DNA of 6,593 nt from Planctomicrobium sp. (GCA_018659505.1 JABJMI010000601.1:1-6593), one strand, 5' to 3'. Shown: positions 1 through 6,014, counted from the stretch's first letter. Notes: generated by a model not told the origin, from the letters alone. Numbers and translations: made by a program.

Positions 1-69
1 AATGCACTACGGGGTTATGAAGAGCACTGAGAAAATTCACTTTCCAGATTCGAGCATCGTCATGGATTA

Positions 70-100
70 TTTTCTCCGTGCCTCAGCGTCTCCGCGGTGA
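70..100 (+). repeat. Dispersed 'HGDTEARR' repeat, copy 1
   Basis: This 31-bp stretch matches 1165-1195 at 28 of 31 positions in the same orientation; the shared core is CTCCGTGCCTCAG. Translated on the minus strand, this repeat type gives the HGDTEARR peptide often found in spurious database proteins. It sits 17 bp beyond the stop codon of the acetyltransferase gene, in its 3' flank. The sequence match is seen directly; the link to a widespread repeat class is from general knowledge. Confidence 0.75.
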
Positions 101-117
101 TTTTTTTAACAGCGAAC

Positions 118-693
118 TCAATCAACCGCAAAAATCTCGCGGTAGCTTGTTTTCGAATACTTAAAACCGAGAGAACGATAGAGCGCGATGGCTCCTTGGT
201 TTTCAGCGGAGACATCGAGATAGACTCGCACTAATCCACAAGAGCGGTATGCGTGCAGATTCTTGAGGACCAAAGCTCGTCCCAGCCCGAATCCTCGGTG
301 TTCGGGAATAACGCCGACGTTTTGAATCGCCCCTAATGTTGTACTCATTGCGACACCCTGAATCGTGCCACAGGGCATCGCTGGACGGAAGTCGTCGCCG
401 TCAAATTGGATGAGCCACGTTGCCTGCGGCAGGAATCCGCTGTGCTTCATAATGGAGCACATCAGGTCGCGACAACCTTTGAGAGTTCGCAACGAGACGA
501 AGATCTGGCAATCCATTTCTGTGCGAAAACTTTCGTGGTTCGCAAAAGCATGTTGGTCAATGATCGCTGGATGCCATGCTCCCCACGAATAGCCGTCTGG
601 TAAGTGAGGACGAGCCAATTCTACATTGCGAAGGTCGATTTCCATGCGAAATCGCTTCAAAAATTTAGCATCAGTGGTGTTGGCTGTACTCAT
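118..693 (-). CDS. GNAT-family N-acetyltransferase
   Basis: A 191-residue protein with a C-terminal GNAT fold, predicted to move an acetyl group from acetyl-CoA to an unknown amine in the cytoplasm. Seen: motif A, the CoA pyrophosphate-binding loop, at about residues 127-140 (VGVIPEHRGFGLGRA, with R133, G134, G136 and G138), followed by the motif B region at 158-177 (YLDVSAENQGAIALYRSLGF, with N165, Y172 and the G-F pair). The N-terminal half carries MEIDLRNVELARPHLPDGYSW (from residue 17), then FLPQATWLIQ and CGTIQGVA, a pattern I associate with a planctomycete GNAT family. ATG at 693 gives the longest form; M17 (ATG at 645) begins the conserved-looking part and is a plausible alternative, since no strong Shine-Dalgarno precedes 693. 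It is transcribed away from the symporter gene and stands alone here. The GNAT assignment is firm; the substrate is not visible. Confidence 0.87.
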   Translation of the reverse strand: MSTANTTDAKFLKRFRMEIDLRNVELARPHLPDGYSWGAWHPAIIDQHAFANHESFRTEMDCQIFVSLRTLKGCRDLMCSIMKHSGFLPQATWLIQFDGDDFRPAMPCGTIQGVAMSTTLGAIQNVGVIPEHRGFGLGRALVLKNLHAYRSCGLVRVYLDVSAENQGAIALYRSLGFKYSKTSYREIFAVD

Positions 694-845
694 TGATTTC
701 GTTCAACGACGTGAATGTCTCCAGTCCTACAGTTTAACTTCTTGCGCAGGAGAGTCCAAACATGAATTCAACCTTACGGTGAAAATTTTAGAATACCTGG
801 TTCTGCCGGAATTTTAGTGGCTGCACAGATACTAAAAAAATGAAT

Positions 846-870
846 CTCTGCAGAGACACGGAGAGAAGGC
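846..870 (-). repeat. Diverged inverted copy of the 'HGDTEARR' repeat
   Basis: The reverse complement reads CTTCTCTCCGTGTCTCTGC, resembling the cores at 70-100 and 1165-1195 (TTTTCTCCGTGCCTCAG) but in the opposite orientation. Its left end is a perfect 10-bp palindrome, CTCTGCAGAG (846-855). Together with the copy at 1165-1195 it forms the outer pair of a composite inverted structure. Confidence 0.55.
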
Positions 871-899
871 AAGAGTTCATGGTATTAAAACTATTTTCT

Positions 900-927
900 A
901 ACCACGAAACACACGAATGACACGAAA
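900..927 (-). repeat. Inverted repeat arm, CGTG-rich family (left)
   Basis: The reverse complement of this 28-bp arm matches 1078-1105 at 24 of 28 positions; both read TTTCGTGT-NN-TTCGTG-NN-TTTCGTGGTT. The arms lie 150 bp apart. The motif is a short CGTG-type repetition of a kind seen in intergenic repeats of several bacterial groups. No protein is encoded. Confidence 0.75.
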
Positions 928-1041
928 AGAATGCCGTTACAGTCAAACCTGCTTGCACCGCTGAAAACATCTGTTTCATTTAGATGATTTAGGCACGATT
1001 AACATGATCAATCTTGCGATTCATCTCGCAGATCAAGAAAA

Positions 1042-1069
1042 TTCATCCTGTAAATTATGTTCATCCTGT
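1042..1069 (+). repeat. Two TTCATCCTGT units, 18 bp apart
   Basis: TTCATCCTGT occurs at 1042-1051 and 1060-1069, separated by AT-rich sequence (AAATTATG). It lies between the inverted arms at 900-927 and 1078-1105, as part of the same repeat cluster. It resembles the 'AATCCTGT' tracts often found beside CGTGGTT repeats in such intergenic clusters, by general recollection. Confidence 0.6.
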
Positions 1070-1077
1070 CTCTTTAC

Positions 1078-1105
1078 TTTCGTGTAGTTCGTGCTTTTCG
1101 TGGTT
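1078..1105 (+). repeat. Inverted repeat arm, CGTG-rich family (right)
   Basis: This is the partner of 900-927 (24 of 28 positions match in inverted orientation). It is followed 59 bp later by the forward 'HGDTEARR' copy at 1165-1195, so the order of repeat types mirrors that on the left side of the cluster. Confidence 0.75.
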
Positions 1106-1164
1106 ACAAAACTGTTGAGGCTGACAGTCCGTGAACGGATACGCATTGCTTTCAAAGAATTTTC

Positions 1165-1195
1165 TTTTCTCCGTGCCTCAGTGTCTCCGTGGTAA
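1165..1195 (+). repeat. Dispersed 'HGDTEARR' repeat, copy 2
   Basis: This copy is 28/31 identical to 70-100 and in the same orientation; its differences are C/T transitions plus one G/A. On the minus strand it yields the peptide HGDTEARRKE, the known signature of this spurious-ORF repeat. It lies about 240 bp upstream of the symporter start and forms the right outer flank of the composite repeat cluster. Confidence 0.78.
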
Positions 1196-1310
1196 ATTTC
1201 TTTATTGAATTCAGCCACAAAATTGCCTGATGTACCGAATATCTATGGAGTCGAAAGCATGTCGGCTGTTTAACAAGTTGCTTTTTCAGCCCCTCTCTCA
1301 CATTGAAATA

Positions 1311-1342
1311 AACTCAATCAGAGCCAGATTTTGCATTGAGTT
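1311..1342. promoter_or_regulatory. Inverted repeat upstream of the symporter gene
   Basis: AACTCAAT (1311-1318) and ATTGAGTT (1335-1342) form a perfect 8-bp inverted repeat with a 16-nt spacer, about 100 bp before the symporter ATG. It could be an operator or a leader hairpin. A TTGACT box follows at 1344-1349, but no matching -10 element sits at the right distance, so a regulatory role is only a guess. Confidence 0.3.
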
Positions 1343-1438
1343 GTTGACTGTACTCCTTCTACACTCCTGAAGATCGATGTCTGGCTTGTCGATTACAAAT
1401 GTTTCATACCTTGTATTTAACTACGAGTTTCGGCTTCT

Positions 1439-3610
1439 ATGTTCTCAATAAAGAATCTTCAGTTCGTTTTTGGACTTTCGCTGAGTCTGACGATTTCCAA
1501 TGTTGCCTTTGCTCAGGCAGCAACCAACGAGAGTCAAGTCAGCTCTTCTTCGATATCGACCATTCCGGTCATTGAAGAGGAACCGCCAGCGAAATCATTC
1601 TTTCAGAACGTTGATGGCACATTTAAGACTGCTGTCGATTTTATGGAGCACGTTCTGTTCTACCGATTAGGGCGATCTGAACGGGAATATATTGTCTTCG
1701 AACGAAACTCGATCTATCAAAGAGCCCGTGGAAGCGATGGTCCGTACCAGAACACAAATCCACAAGACGCCGATCAACCACAAGAATTGAGTGCCGAAGA
1801 AGTCAAAGTTTTGGCTGCTCAGGGAAAATTGATTGATGGACACTCTCTCAGCGGGGAAACCAAACCGTATCGACTTGGGAAACTGAACGGTCAGGCAGTC
1901 GAATACATCACCGTCAAGCAGGATAACCCAATTGGTGGAGTGAGCTATGGAGACCGTTTCGCATTTCGACCTGCAAACGAGGATTATCAAATCCTCGGCA
2001 AGAAGAGGAACCTTCCCGGCGAAATCTTTATCACACAATCTGCAGTCGACAAGTGGAGCGAACAAGGCTTTCTGAAAACAAGTGATGATCCGCCACAGGG
2101 ACAACCGGCGTATCTTCTTTCTGAAGAAATCGGCGGCATTCCGATTGTGGTTGCCTGGCTCGCTTTAGGAGGCGTCTTCTTTACGCTATTCATGCGAGGG
2201 TTCAACTTCTGGGGCTTTCGACATGCACTCGACATCGTACGAGGAAAGTACGACAACCCAAACGAAACCGGCGAAGTCACTCACTTTCAGGCACTCGCCT
2301 CTGCACTCTCTGCGACGATCGGTCTCGGCAACATCGCCGGAGTCACAATTGCCATGACCATTGGCGGACCGGGAGCGTTTTTCTGGATGCTGTTGTGCGG
2401 TCTCTTCGGCATGTGTAGCAAGTTCACCGAGTGTACGCTGGGACAGAAATACCGACATGTGAAACCAGATGGAACAGTTCTCGGTGGTCCGATGAGATAC
2501 CTCAAGGTTGGTCTCGCTGAGATGAAACTCGGTCTCCTCGGAAGCATACTTTCTGTTGTCTTCGCTGTAATGTGCATCCTCGCCAGTTTCGGCGGAGGGA
2601 ACATGTTGCAGGCGAATCAATCAGGCAGTGCGATGCTGCAAATGTTCCAACAGGATCGATTGGAAAATATTTCTGTCTTGAGTAATGAAATCAAAACGGC
2701 AGCGAAGGCGGAGAACGTCGACGAGATGCTGGCACTGCAAACGCAGAAAGAAGCTCTGCAAACCGAGATCGACACATTCGAAAACAAATTCAAATGGATT
2801 TACGGAGTCGTCCTCGCAGCACTCGTCGGGGCAGTCATCATCGGCGGGATCAAACGTATCGGAGCGGCAGCGTCGAAGATCGTGCCGTCAATGTGCATTA
2901 TGTATTCGCTGGCGTGCCTCTACATCATTTTCACACATCTCACAGAAGTTCCCAGCCTAATAGGACTGATCTTCACGGAAGCCTTTAATGGAACTGCGAT
3001 GGGCGGCGGCATTATTGGTGTCCTCGTTGTCGGCGTTCAGCGAGCCGCCTTCAGTAATGAAGCCGGTGCCGGAAGTGCTGCCATCGCTCACAGTGCTGCG
3101 AAGACAGAAGAACCAATTCGCGAAGGCTGTGTGGCGTTGTTGGGACCATTCATTGATACGATCATCGTCTGTTCAATGACGGCACTCGTGATTCTTATTA
3201 CGGGCGCTTGGGACAATAACGAATGGACAGTTGAACAAGGTCTCAAAGGTGCAGCCCTCACATCGCGGGCATTCCAGGAAGAGATCAGTTGGTTCCCAGT
3301 CTTATTGAGTATCGCAGTCACTTTGTTTGCTTATTCAACGATCATCTCGTGGAGTTATTACGGTGAGAAGGCGTGGGAATTTTTGTTCGGTGCCAGAAGT
3401 ACCTTCATCTACAAAATCATGGCTGTCATCGCAGTCTTCGTCGGAACAATTGTGAACCTCGGCAGCGTGCTCGATTTCTCAGACATGATGATTCTTGGCA
3501 TGGCATTCCCGAACATCTTGGGAGTTGTGCTGCTCTCACCGAAAGTCCGCAAAGATTTACAGGCGTATTGGACGCGGTATAAAGCGGACGAGTTCAAAAC
3601 ATATAAATAG
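1439..3610 (+). CDS. Sodium:alanine/glycine symporter (AGCS family) with extra soluble domains
   Basis: A 723-residue inner-membrane carrier expected to import alanine or glycine with Na+. Family signatures: GEVTHFQALASALSATIGLG running into NIAG (278-301), GGPGAFFWM (309-317), FGGGNMLQANQ (384-394) and RAAFSNEAGAGSAAIAHSAA (535-554), then PIREG, ISWSYYGEKAWE and MAFPNILG. Typical AGCS proteins have about 450-550 residues. The excess is an N-terminal signal peptide (likely cleavage after AFA, residue 25), a region at about 79-230 placed between the FMEHVLFYRLG helix and the first membrane span (GIPIVVAWLALGGVFFTLFM, 233-252), and a charged, helical segment at 404-451. The ATG at 1439 is chosen because it begins the signal peptide; no strong Shine-Dalgarno is visible. 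The TAG stop lies in the first unit of a small tandem repeat. Exact substrate is not determined. Confidence 0.93.
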   Translation: MFSIKNLQFVFGLSLSLTISNVAFAQAATNESQVSSSSISTIPVIEEEPPAKSFFQNVDGTFKTAVDFMEHVLFYRLGRSEREYIVFERNSIYQRARGSDGPYQNTNPQDADQPQELSAEEVKVLAAQGKLIDGHSLSGETKPYRLGKLNGQAVEYITVKQDNPIGGVSYGDRFAFRPANEDYQILGKKRNLPGEIFITQSAVDKWSEQGFLKTSDDPPQGQPAYLLSEEIGGIPIVVAWLALGGVFFTLFMRGFNFWGFRHALDIVRGKYDNPNETGEVTHFQALASALSATIGLGNIAGVTIAMTIGGPGAFFWMLLCGLFGMCSKFTECTLGQKYRHVKPDGTVLGGPMRYLKVGLAEMKLGLLGSILSVVFAVMCILASFGGGNMLQANQSGSAMLQMFQQDRLENISVLSNEIKTAAKAENVDEMLALQTQKEALQTEIDTFENKFKWIYGVVLAALVGAVIIGGIKRIGAAASKIVPSMCIMYSLACLYIIFTHLTEVPSLIGLIFTEAFNGTAMGGGIIGVLVVGVQRAAFSNEAGAGSAAIAHSAAKTEEPIREGCVALLGPFIDTIIVCSMTALVILITGAWDNNEWTVEQGLKGAALTSRAFQEEISWFPVLLSIAVTLFAYSTIISWSYYGEKAWEFLFGARSTFIYKIMAVIAVFVGTIVNLGSVLDFSDMMILGMAFPNILGVVLLSPKVRKDLQAYWTRYKADEFKTYK

Positions 3611-3633
3611 AGTTGAGAGTTTAGAGTTGAGAG
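3608..3633 (+). repeat. Tandem TAGAGTTGAGAG pair overlapping the symporter stop
   Basis: TAGAGTTGAGAG occurs at 3608-3619 and 3622-3633 (period 14). The first three bases are the symporter's stop codon. The reverse strand gives the LSTLNSQL-type peptide known from spurious proteins, so this is a short copy of a common low-complexity dispersed repeat. Confidence 0.6.
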
Positions 3634-3653
3634 AAAGTAGAAAACATTGTTTA

Positions 3654-3677
3654 GCTGCACACATTTCTGTGTGCTGC
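3654..3677 (+). terminator. Hairpin after the symporter gene (possible terminator)
   Basis: GCACACA (3657-3663), loop TTTC, then TGTGTGC (3668-3674) makes a perfect 7-bp stem. One T-T mismatch and two further G-C pairs extend it to 3654-3677. It lies about 45 bp after the symporter stop and 80 bp before the next gene. There is no T tract downstream, so it is not a classical intrinsic terminator; it could also protect an mRNA end. Confidence 0.4.
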
Positions 3678-3744
3678 CTAGTGGACTCCCAAACCAAAAC
3701 AAATCGTGCCCGGGACGAATTCCACATACAAACACACCCAACTT

Positions 3745-3750
3745 AAAAGG
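3745..3750 (+). promoter_or_regulatory. Ribosome-binding site fixing the usp start
   Basis: AAAAGG lies 6 nt before the ATG at 3757. It supports that start over the in-frame ATG at 3706, whose added residues (MPGTNSTYKHTQLKRSA) do not fit the Usp fold. Confidence 0.6.
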
Positions 3751-3756
3751 TCAGCG

Positions 3757-4197
3757 ATGCCGAAGTTAAAACAAGACATCATCGTCGTTCCGGTCGACTT
3801 CTCTCAAGAGTCACAGAACGCACTTACCACAGCTGTCGACATGACTGGCGATGCCAGCAAAGTTCGAGTCGTCCATGTGCTACCGCCGTTAGAAGCGATC
3901 TCACCGGCAGTTGTCTGGGGTGATCTGGATGACCAAACTCGCATTGATGCTGTGAAAAAGTACGCTGCTCAATTCTTGAAAGATCACGGAGCGGCTTCCG
4001 CTTCCATTGAAGTTCGTGTTGGAAGCCCCGGTGATGAAATTACGACGTTCGCAGAAGAGATCAACGCCGATTTGGTGATTGTTTCTTCACATGGTTATCA
4101 CGGCATTAAACGCATCTTGCTCGGCTCGGTAGCAGAATCGGTCATTCGACATGCTCACTGTGCAGTCTTGGTCCTACGGAGACAGGACGCAGAGTGA
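3757..4197 (+). CDS. Universal stress protein, UspA family
   Basis: A 146-residue single-domain Usp, a cytoplasmic nucleotide-binding-fold protein linked in the family to stress survival. Seen: the first strand and ATP-contacting Asp in IIVVPVDFS (D14), HVLPP after the second strand, and the C-terminal loop SSHGYHGIKRILLGSVAES (110-128). That loop fits G-x2-G-x9-G-S, except that the first glycine is Ser110; G113, G123 and S124 are kept. ATP binding is therefore plausible but not certain. The ATG at 3757 is chosen because AAAAGG lies 6 nt upstream at 3745-3750 and the conserved strand starts a few residues later; an in-frame ATG at 3706 would add 17 unconserved-looking residues. Its stop overlaps the lpxK start by 4 bp (GTGA), indicating cotranscription. 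Confidence 0.93.
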   Translation: MPKLKQDIIVVPVDFSQESQNALTTAVDMTGDASKVRVVHVLPPLEAISPAVVWGDLDDQTRIDAVKKYAAQFLKDHGAASASIEVRVGSPGDEITTFAEEINADLVIVSSHGYHGIKRILLGSVAESVIRHAHCAVLVLRRQDAE

Positions 4198-5261
4198 GAG
4201 AATCTTACTATCTGTCTCTAATCTCCGGTCAGCGGAAAGGAGTGTTATCTACTCTGCTGCGTGGTGGGTTACAACTCGCTGAACCGTTCTACACTCTCGC
4301 GACCTCCGTTCGAAACAGACTCTTCGACTCTGGAGTCAAGAAGAGTTATCCAGTCTCAGTACCGGTGATTTCGGTCGGGAATATCACTACTGGGGGAACA
4401 GGCAAAACTCCGACAGTTGCGTGGCTGATCAAGTCGCTTCAACAGCAGAATTACAAACCTGCAATCCTCAGTCGCGGCTATCGATCTCTTGATGGAGAAG
4501 AGAACGACGAGAAGCGATTGCTCGATCAACTCTGCCCTAGTGTCCCACACATTCAAAACCCAAATCGAGTCGCTGGTGCTGAAGAGTTAATTCAGCAGCA
4601 TCAGCCTGATGTGATAGTTCTGGATGACGGCTTTCAGCATCGACACTTACAACGAGATTTCAACTTAGTCCTGATCGATGCCCTCAACCCATTTGGATTC
4701 AATCATCTACTGCCTCGCGGACTACTACGTGAATCCCTCCACGGTCTCAAACGTGCTCAGGCAGTATTGATCACTCGCTGCGATCAGGTTTCAGAAGAAC
4801 GCCTCAAGAATATCCGGCAGCGAATCGAAACATACACGAATGCTCCCATTTACCTCAGCGAATTCCTGCCAACCGGTTTGGTGAATGCAGTTGGCGTGAA
4901 GGTCACATTCGAAGAAATGAACAGCAAAAGAACCTGCTCCTTCGCCGGCATCGGCAACCCTTCCGGTTTTCGCAGAACGCTATCGAGTGTTGGCTTAGCG
5001 GTCTCAGACAAACGCTTCCAAACCTTCCCAGACCATCACCATTACACCGCAGAAGATCTCAATCAAATACAAACCTGGGCAACCGAACAAAACGCTGAAG
5101 CGCTCATCGTCACCAGAAAAGACCTCGTCAAACTCAAAGTTGACAAGATCGGCCCCTTCCCCCTTTGGGCAGTTGACATTGAACTGAAGATTCAATCCGG
5201 ACAAGAAGAGCTATTAAAACTCATCGACGACGGACGGGTGGCTGTGGACAATTTGCCGTGA
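4194..5261 (+). CDS. lpxK: Tetraacyldisaccharide 4'-kinase (LpxK), lipid A biosynthesis
   Basis: A 355-residue enzyme, close to the usual LpxK length (about 330-350). LpxK phosphorylates the 4'-position of tetraacyldisaccharide 1-phosphate with ATP, making lipid IVA at the cytoplasmic face of the inner membrane. Seen: an N-terminal helical region likely to touch the membrane (about 15-48), PVISVGNITTGGTGKTP (57-73) with the P-loop at G67-T72, SRGY (93-96), the acidic motif DDGFQHR (144-150), PRGLLRE (174-180), FAGIGNPSGFR (250-260), FPDHHHY (278-284) and TRKDLVKL (307-314). All main family motifs are present. The start is GTG at 4194, overlapping the usp stop as GTGA, with AGGA 6 nt upstream (4184-4187). 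It indicates that the organism makes lipid A. No other lpx gene is in the window. Confidence 0.96.
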   Translation: MRESYYLSLISGQRKGVLSTLLRGGLQLAEPFYTLATSVRNRLFDSGVKKSYPVSVPVISVGNITTGGTGKTPTVAWLIKSLQQQNYKPAILSRGYRSLDGEENDEKRLLDQLCPSVPHIQNPNRVAGAEELIQQHQPDVIVLDDGFQHRHLQRDFNLVLIDALNPFGFNHLLPRGLLRESLHGLKRAQAVLITRCDQVSEERLKNIRQRIETYTNAPIYLSEFLPTGLVNAVGVKVTFEEMNSKRTCSFAGIGNPSGFRRTLSSVGLAVSDKRFQTFPDHHHYTAEDLNQIQTWATEQNAEALIVTRKDLVKLKVDKIGPFPLWAVDIELKIQSGQEELLKLIDDGRVAVDNLP

Positions 5262-5307
5262 TAGAGTATTGAATCACGAGAGAGTCCTCATGGCAAATTG
5301 CCCACAG
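5242..5307 (+). terminator. Inverted repeat across the lpxK 3' end
   Basis: CTGTGGACAATTTGCC (5242-5257, inside the last lpxK codons) pairs with GGCAAATTGCCCACAG (5292-5307) at 15 of 16 positions, around a 34-nt loop that contains the lpxK stop. No T run follows. It may act as a transcript-end hairpin. Part of the right arm (5299-5306, TGCCCACA) could instead pair with TGTGGGCA at 5336-5343. Confidence 0.4.
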
Positions 5308-5319
5308 AGCGAATGTTAA

Positions 5320-5381
5320 GATACCAGTCAATTTTTGTGGGCAGCCTGATGGTCGCTGAAGGTGAATTGGAAGCACAGGAA
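5320..5381 (+). repeat. 62-bp direct repeat, copy 1
   Basis: Gap-free match to 6532-6593 at 55 of 62 positions, same orientation, with a shared 18-bp core TGTGGGCAGCCTGATGGT. It lies between lpxK and the EthD-type gene. I do not recognise a named family. No integron attC-type core sites (GTTRRRY) are visible. Confidence 0.85.
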
Positions 5382-5480
5382 ATATGCTATCTACAGTCAC
5401 TCTTCAGAATTTGAATTCAACGCATGACGTTGTCGCCCACTTACCTCATCGTGATGCCAGCGATGACATTTGATATCCTA

Positions 5481-5485
5481 AAGGA
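5481..5485 (+). promoter_or_regulatory. Shine-Dalgarno site fixing the EthD-gene start
   Basis: AAGGA lies 7 nt before the ATG at 5493. It selects that ATG over in-frame ATGs at 5424, 5454 and 5463, which would add a 23-residue extension of no recognisable kind. Confidence 0.7.
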
Positions 5486-5492
5486 ACAAGAG

Positions 5493-5855
5493 ATGATCAA
5501 ACTTGTAATGTGTTTGTGCCGTCGGTCTGGCATGTCTCGTGCTGAATTTCAGGACTATTGGCAGAATCAGCATGGACCTTTCTTCCAAAAGAATGCGACG
5601 ACAATGCGATCAAAGAGATATATCCAATCTCACACTATCGACTCGTCACTAAACGACGGCATGAGAGAATCCCGAGGTATGCGCCCCGAATACGATGGAA
5701 TTGCCGAGGTTTGGTTTGACTCTGAAGATGATTTAGTGGAAGCGATGGGTTCTGCGGAGATGCAGCAGTTGAGTGTTGCGTTGCTGGAAGACGAGGGCAA
5801 CTTCGTCGATCACTCAAAGTCGTGTGCATTCATTGTGCGAGAACAGGAATTTTAA
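5493..5855 (+). CDS. EthD-domain protein (dimeric alpha/beta-barrel)
   Basis: A 120-residue protein matching the EthD family from its first residues: MIKLVMCLCRRSGMSRAEFQ (1-20) is the first beta strand and start of the helix, followed by DYWQNQHGPFF (21-31) with the family's Y-W and H-G-P (H27, G28, P29), RYIQSH (42-47), and YDGIAEVWFDSEDDL (67-81), then a C-terminal LEDEGNFVDHSKSCAFIV strand region (98-115). EthD proteins are small ferredoxin-like dimers. The founding member is needed for ethyl tert-butyl ether degradation in Rhodococcus, but the reaction of most members is unknown, and nothing here shows one. A longer reading frame from 5424 is rejected because of the good ribosome-binding site before 5493. 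The TAA stop lies inside a 15-bp sequence that is repeated at 6015-6029, so an insertion appears to have landed right at the gene's end. Confidence 0.83.
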   Translation: MIKLVMCLCRRSGMSRAEFQDYWQNQHGPFFQKNATTMRSKRYIQSHTIDSSLNDGMRESRGMRPEYDGIAEVWFDSEDDLVEAMGSAEMQQLSVALLEDEGNFVDHSKSCAFIVREQEF

Positions 5856-5862
5856 TTGTAAG
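5848..5862 (+). repeat. 15-bp direct repeat flanking an inserted element (left copy)
   Basis: AATTTTAATTGTAAG here is repeated exactly at 6015-6029. The two copies enclose 152 bp containing an inverted-repeat element, as expected for a target-site duplication. This copy includes the TAA stop of the EthD-type gene (5853-5855). Confidence 0.75.
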
Positions 5863-6014
5863 TTTCGTAGGGTGGGTGAAGCAATCCGTTGGTGAAATGG
5901 TGGGTTACGTTCTCGGTATACTCGATGAAGAACTCTTAATTTTTGATTCACCAATGATTGCGTAACCCACCATTCACGTGGATCGACGAACTCCACCCAC
6001 CCTACATTGCTGGT
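5863..6014. mobile_element. MITE-like inverted-repeat element (GTAGGGTGGG type)
   Basis: A 152-bp non-coding segment between the two 15-bp direct repeats. Its ends carry a perfect 12-bp inverted repeat, GTAGGGTGGGTG (5867-5878) and CACCCACCCTAC (5994-6005). A perfect 14-bp inner pair follows: AATGGTGGGTTACG (5896-5909) and CGTAACCCACCATT (5961-5974). GTAGGGTGGGTT-type inverted repeats are common non-coding dispersed repeats in several bacterial phyla, from general knowledge. No transposase is encoded, so movement would need a trans-acting enzyme. The 4 nt and 9 nt between the terminal repeats and the duplications do not match each other, so the exact borders are uncertain. As RNA it could fold into a long hairpin between the EthD-type and SnoaL-like genes. 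Confidence 0.65.

Larger units (their letters stand above)
694..1438. other. Gene-free intergenic region rich in dispersed repeats
   Basis: These 745 bp separate the divergently transcribed acetyltransferase and symporter genes, so both promoters should lie here. No open frame has a family signature or good ribosome-binding site; the short minus-strand frames near 788-979 and 1033-1218 are made largely of repeat sequence. The centre (846-1195) holds inverted copies of two repeat families and a doubled TTCATCCTGT. The part nearest the symporter (about 1200-1438) has one inverted repeat (1311-1342) but no clear sigma70 promoter. Confidence 0.8.

Noticed and set aside
731..759. Possible minus-strand promoter for the acetyltransferase (TTGGAC, 17 bp, TAAACT)
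   Set aside because: The spacing is right, but the boxes match consensus at only 3/6 and 4/6 positions, too weak to list as a feature.
788..979. Minus-strand open frame of 63 codons in the intergenic region
   Set aside because: It crosses the inverted repeats at 846-870 and 900-927, shows no family motif, and looks like a product of repeat sequence.
1033..1218. Minus-strand open frame containing YHGDTEARRKENS
   Set aside because: HGDTEARR is the known spurious translation of a dispersed repeat; the rest is the CGTG-type and TTCATCCTGT repeats.
1344..1372. TTGACT as a -35 box for the symporter gene
   Set aside because: No acceptable -10 hexamer lies 16-18 bp downstream.
2186..2620. Minus-strand 144-codon frame inside the symporter
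   Set aside because: It is antisense to a strongly conserved AGCS signature region and has no motif of its own.
3409..3741. Minus-strand 110-codon frame with LSTLNSQL
   Set aside because: It is largely antisense to the symporter coding end and contains a low-complexity repeat peptide.
5424..5492. N-terminal extension of the EthD-type protein from the ATG at 5424
   Set aside because: The EthD fold begins at MIKLV (5493), which has AAGGA at good spacing; the extra 23 residues show no conserved pattern.
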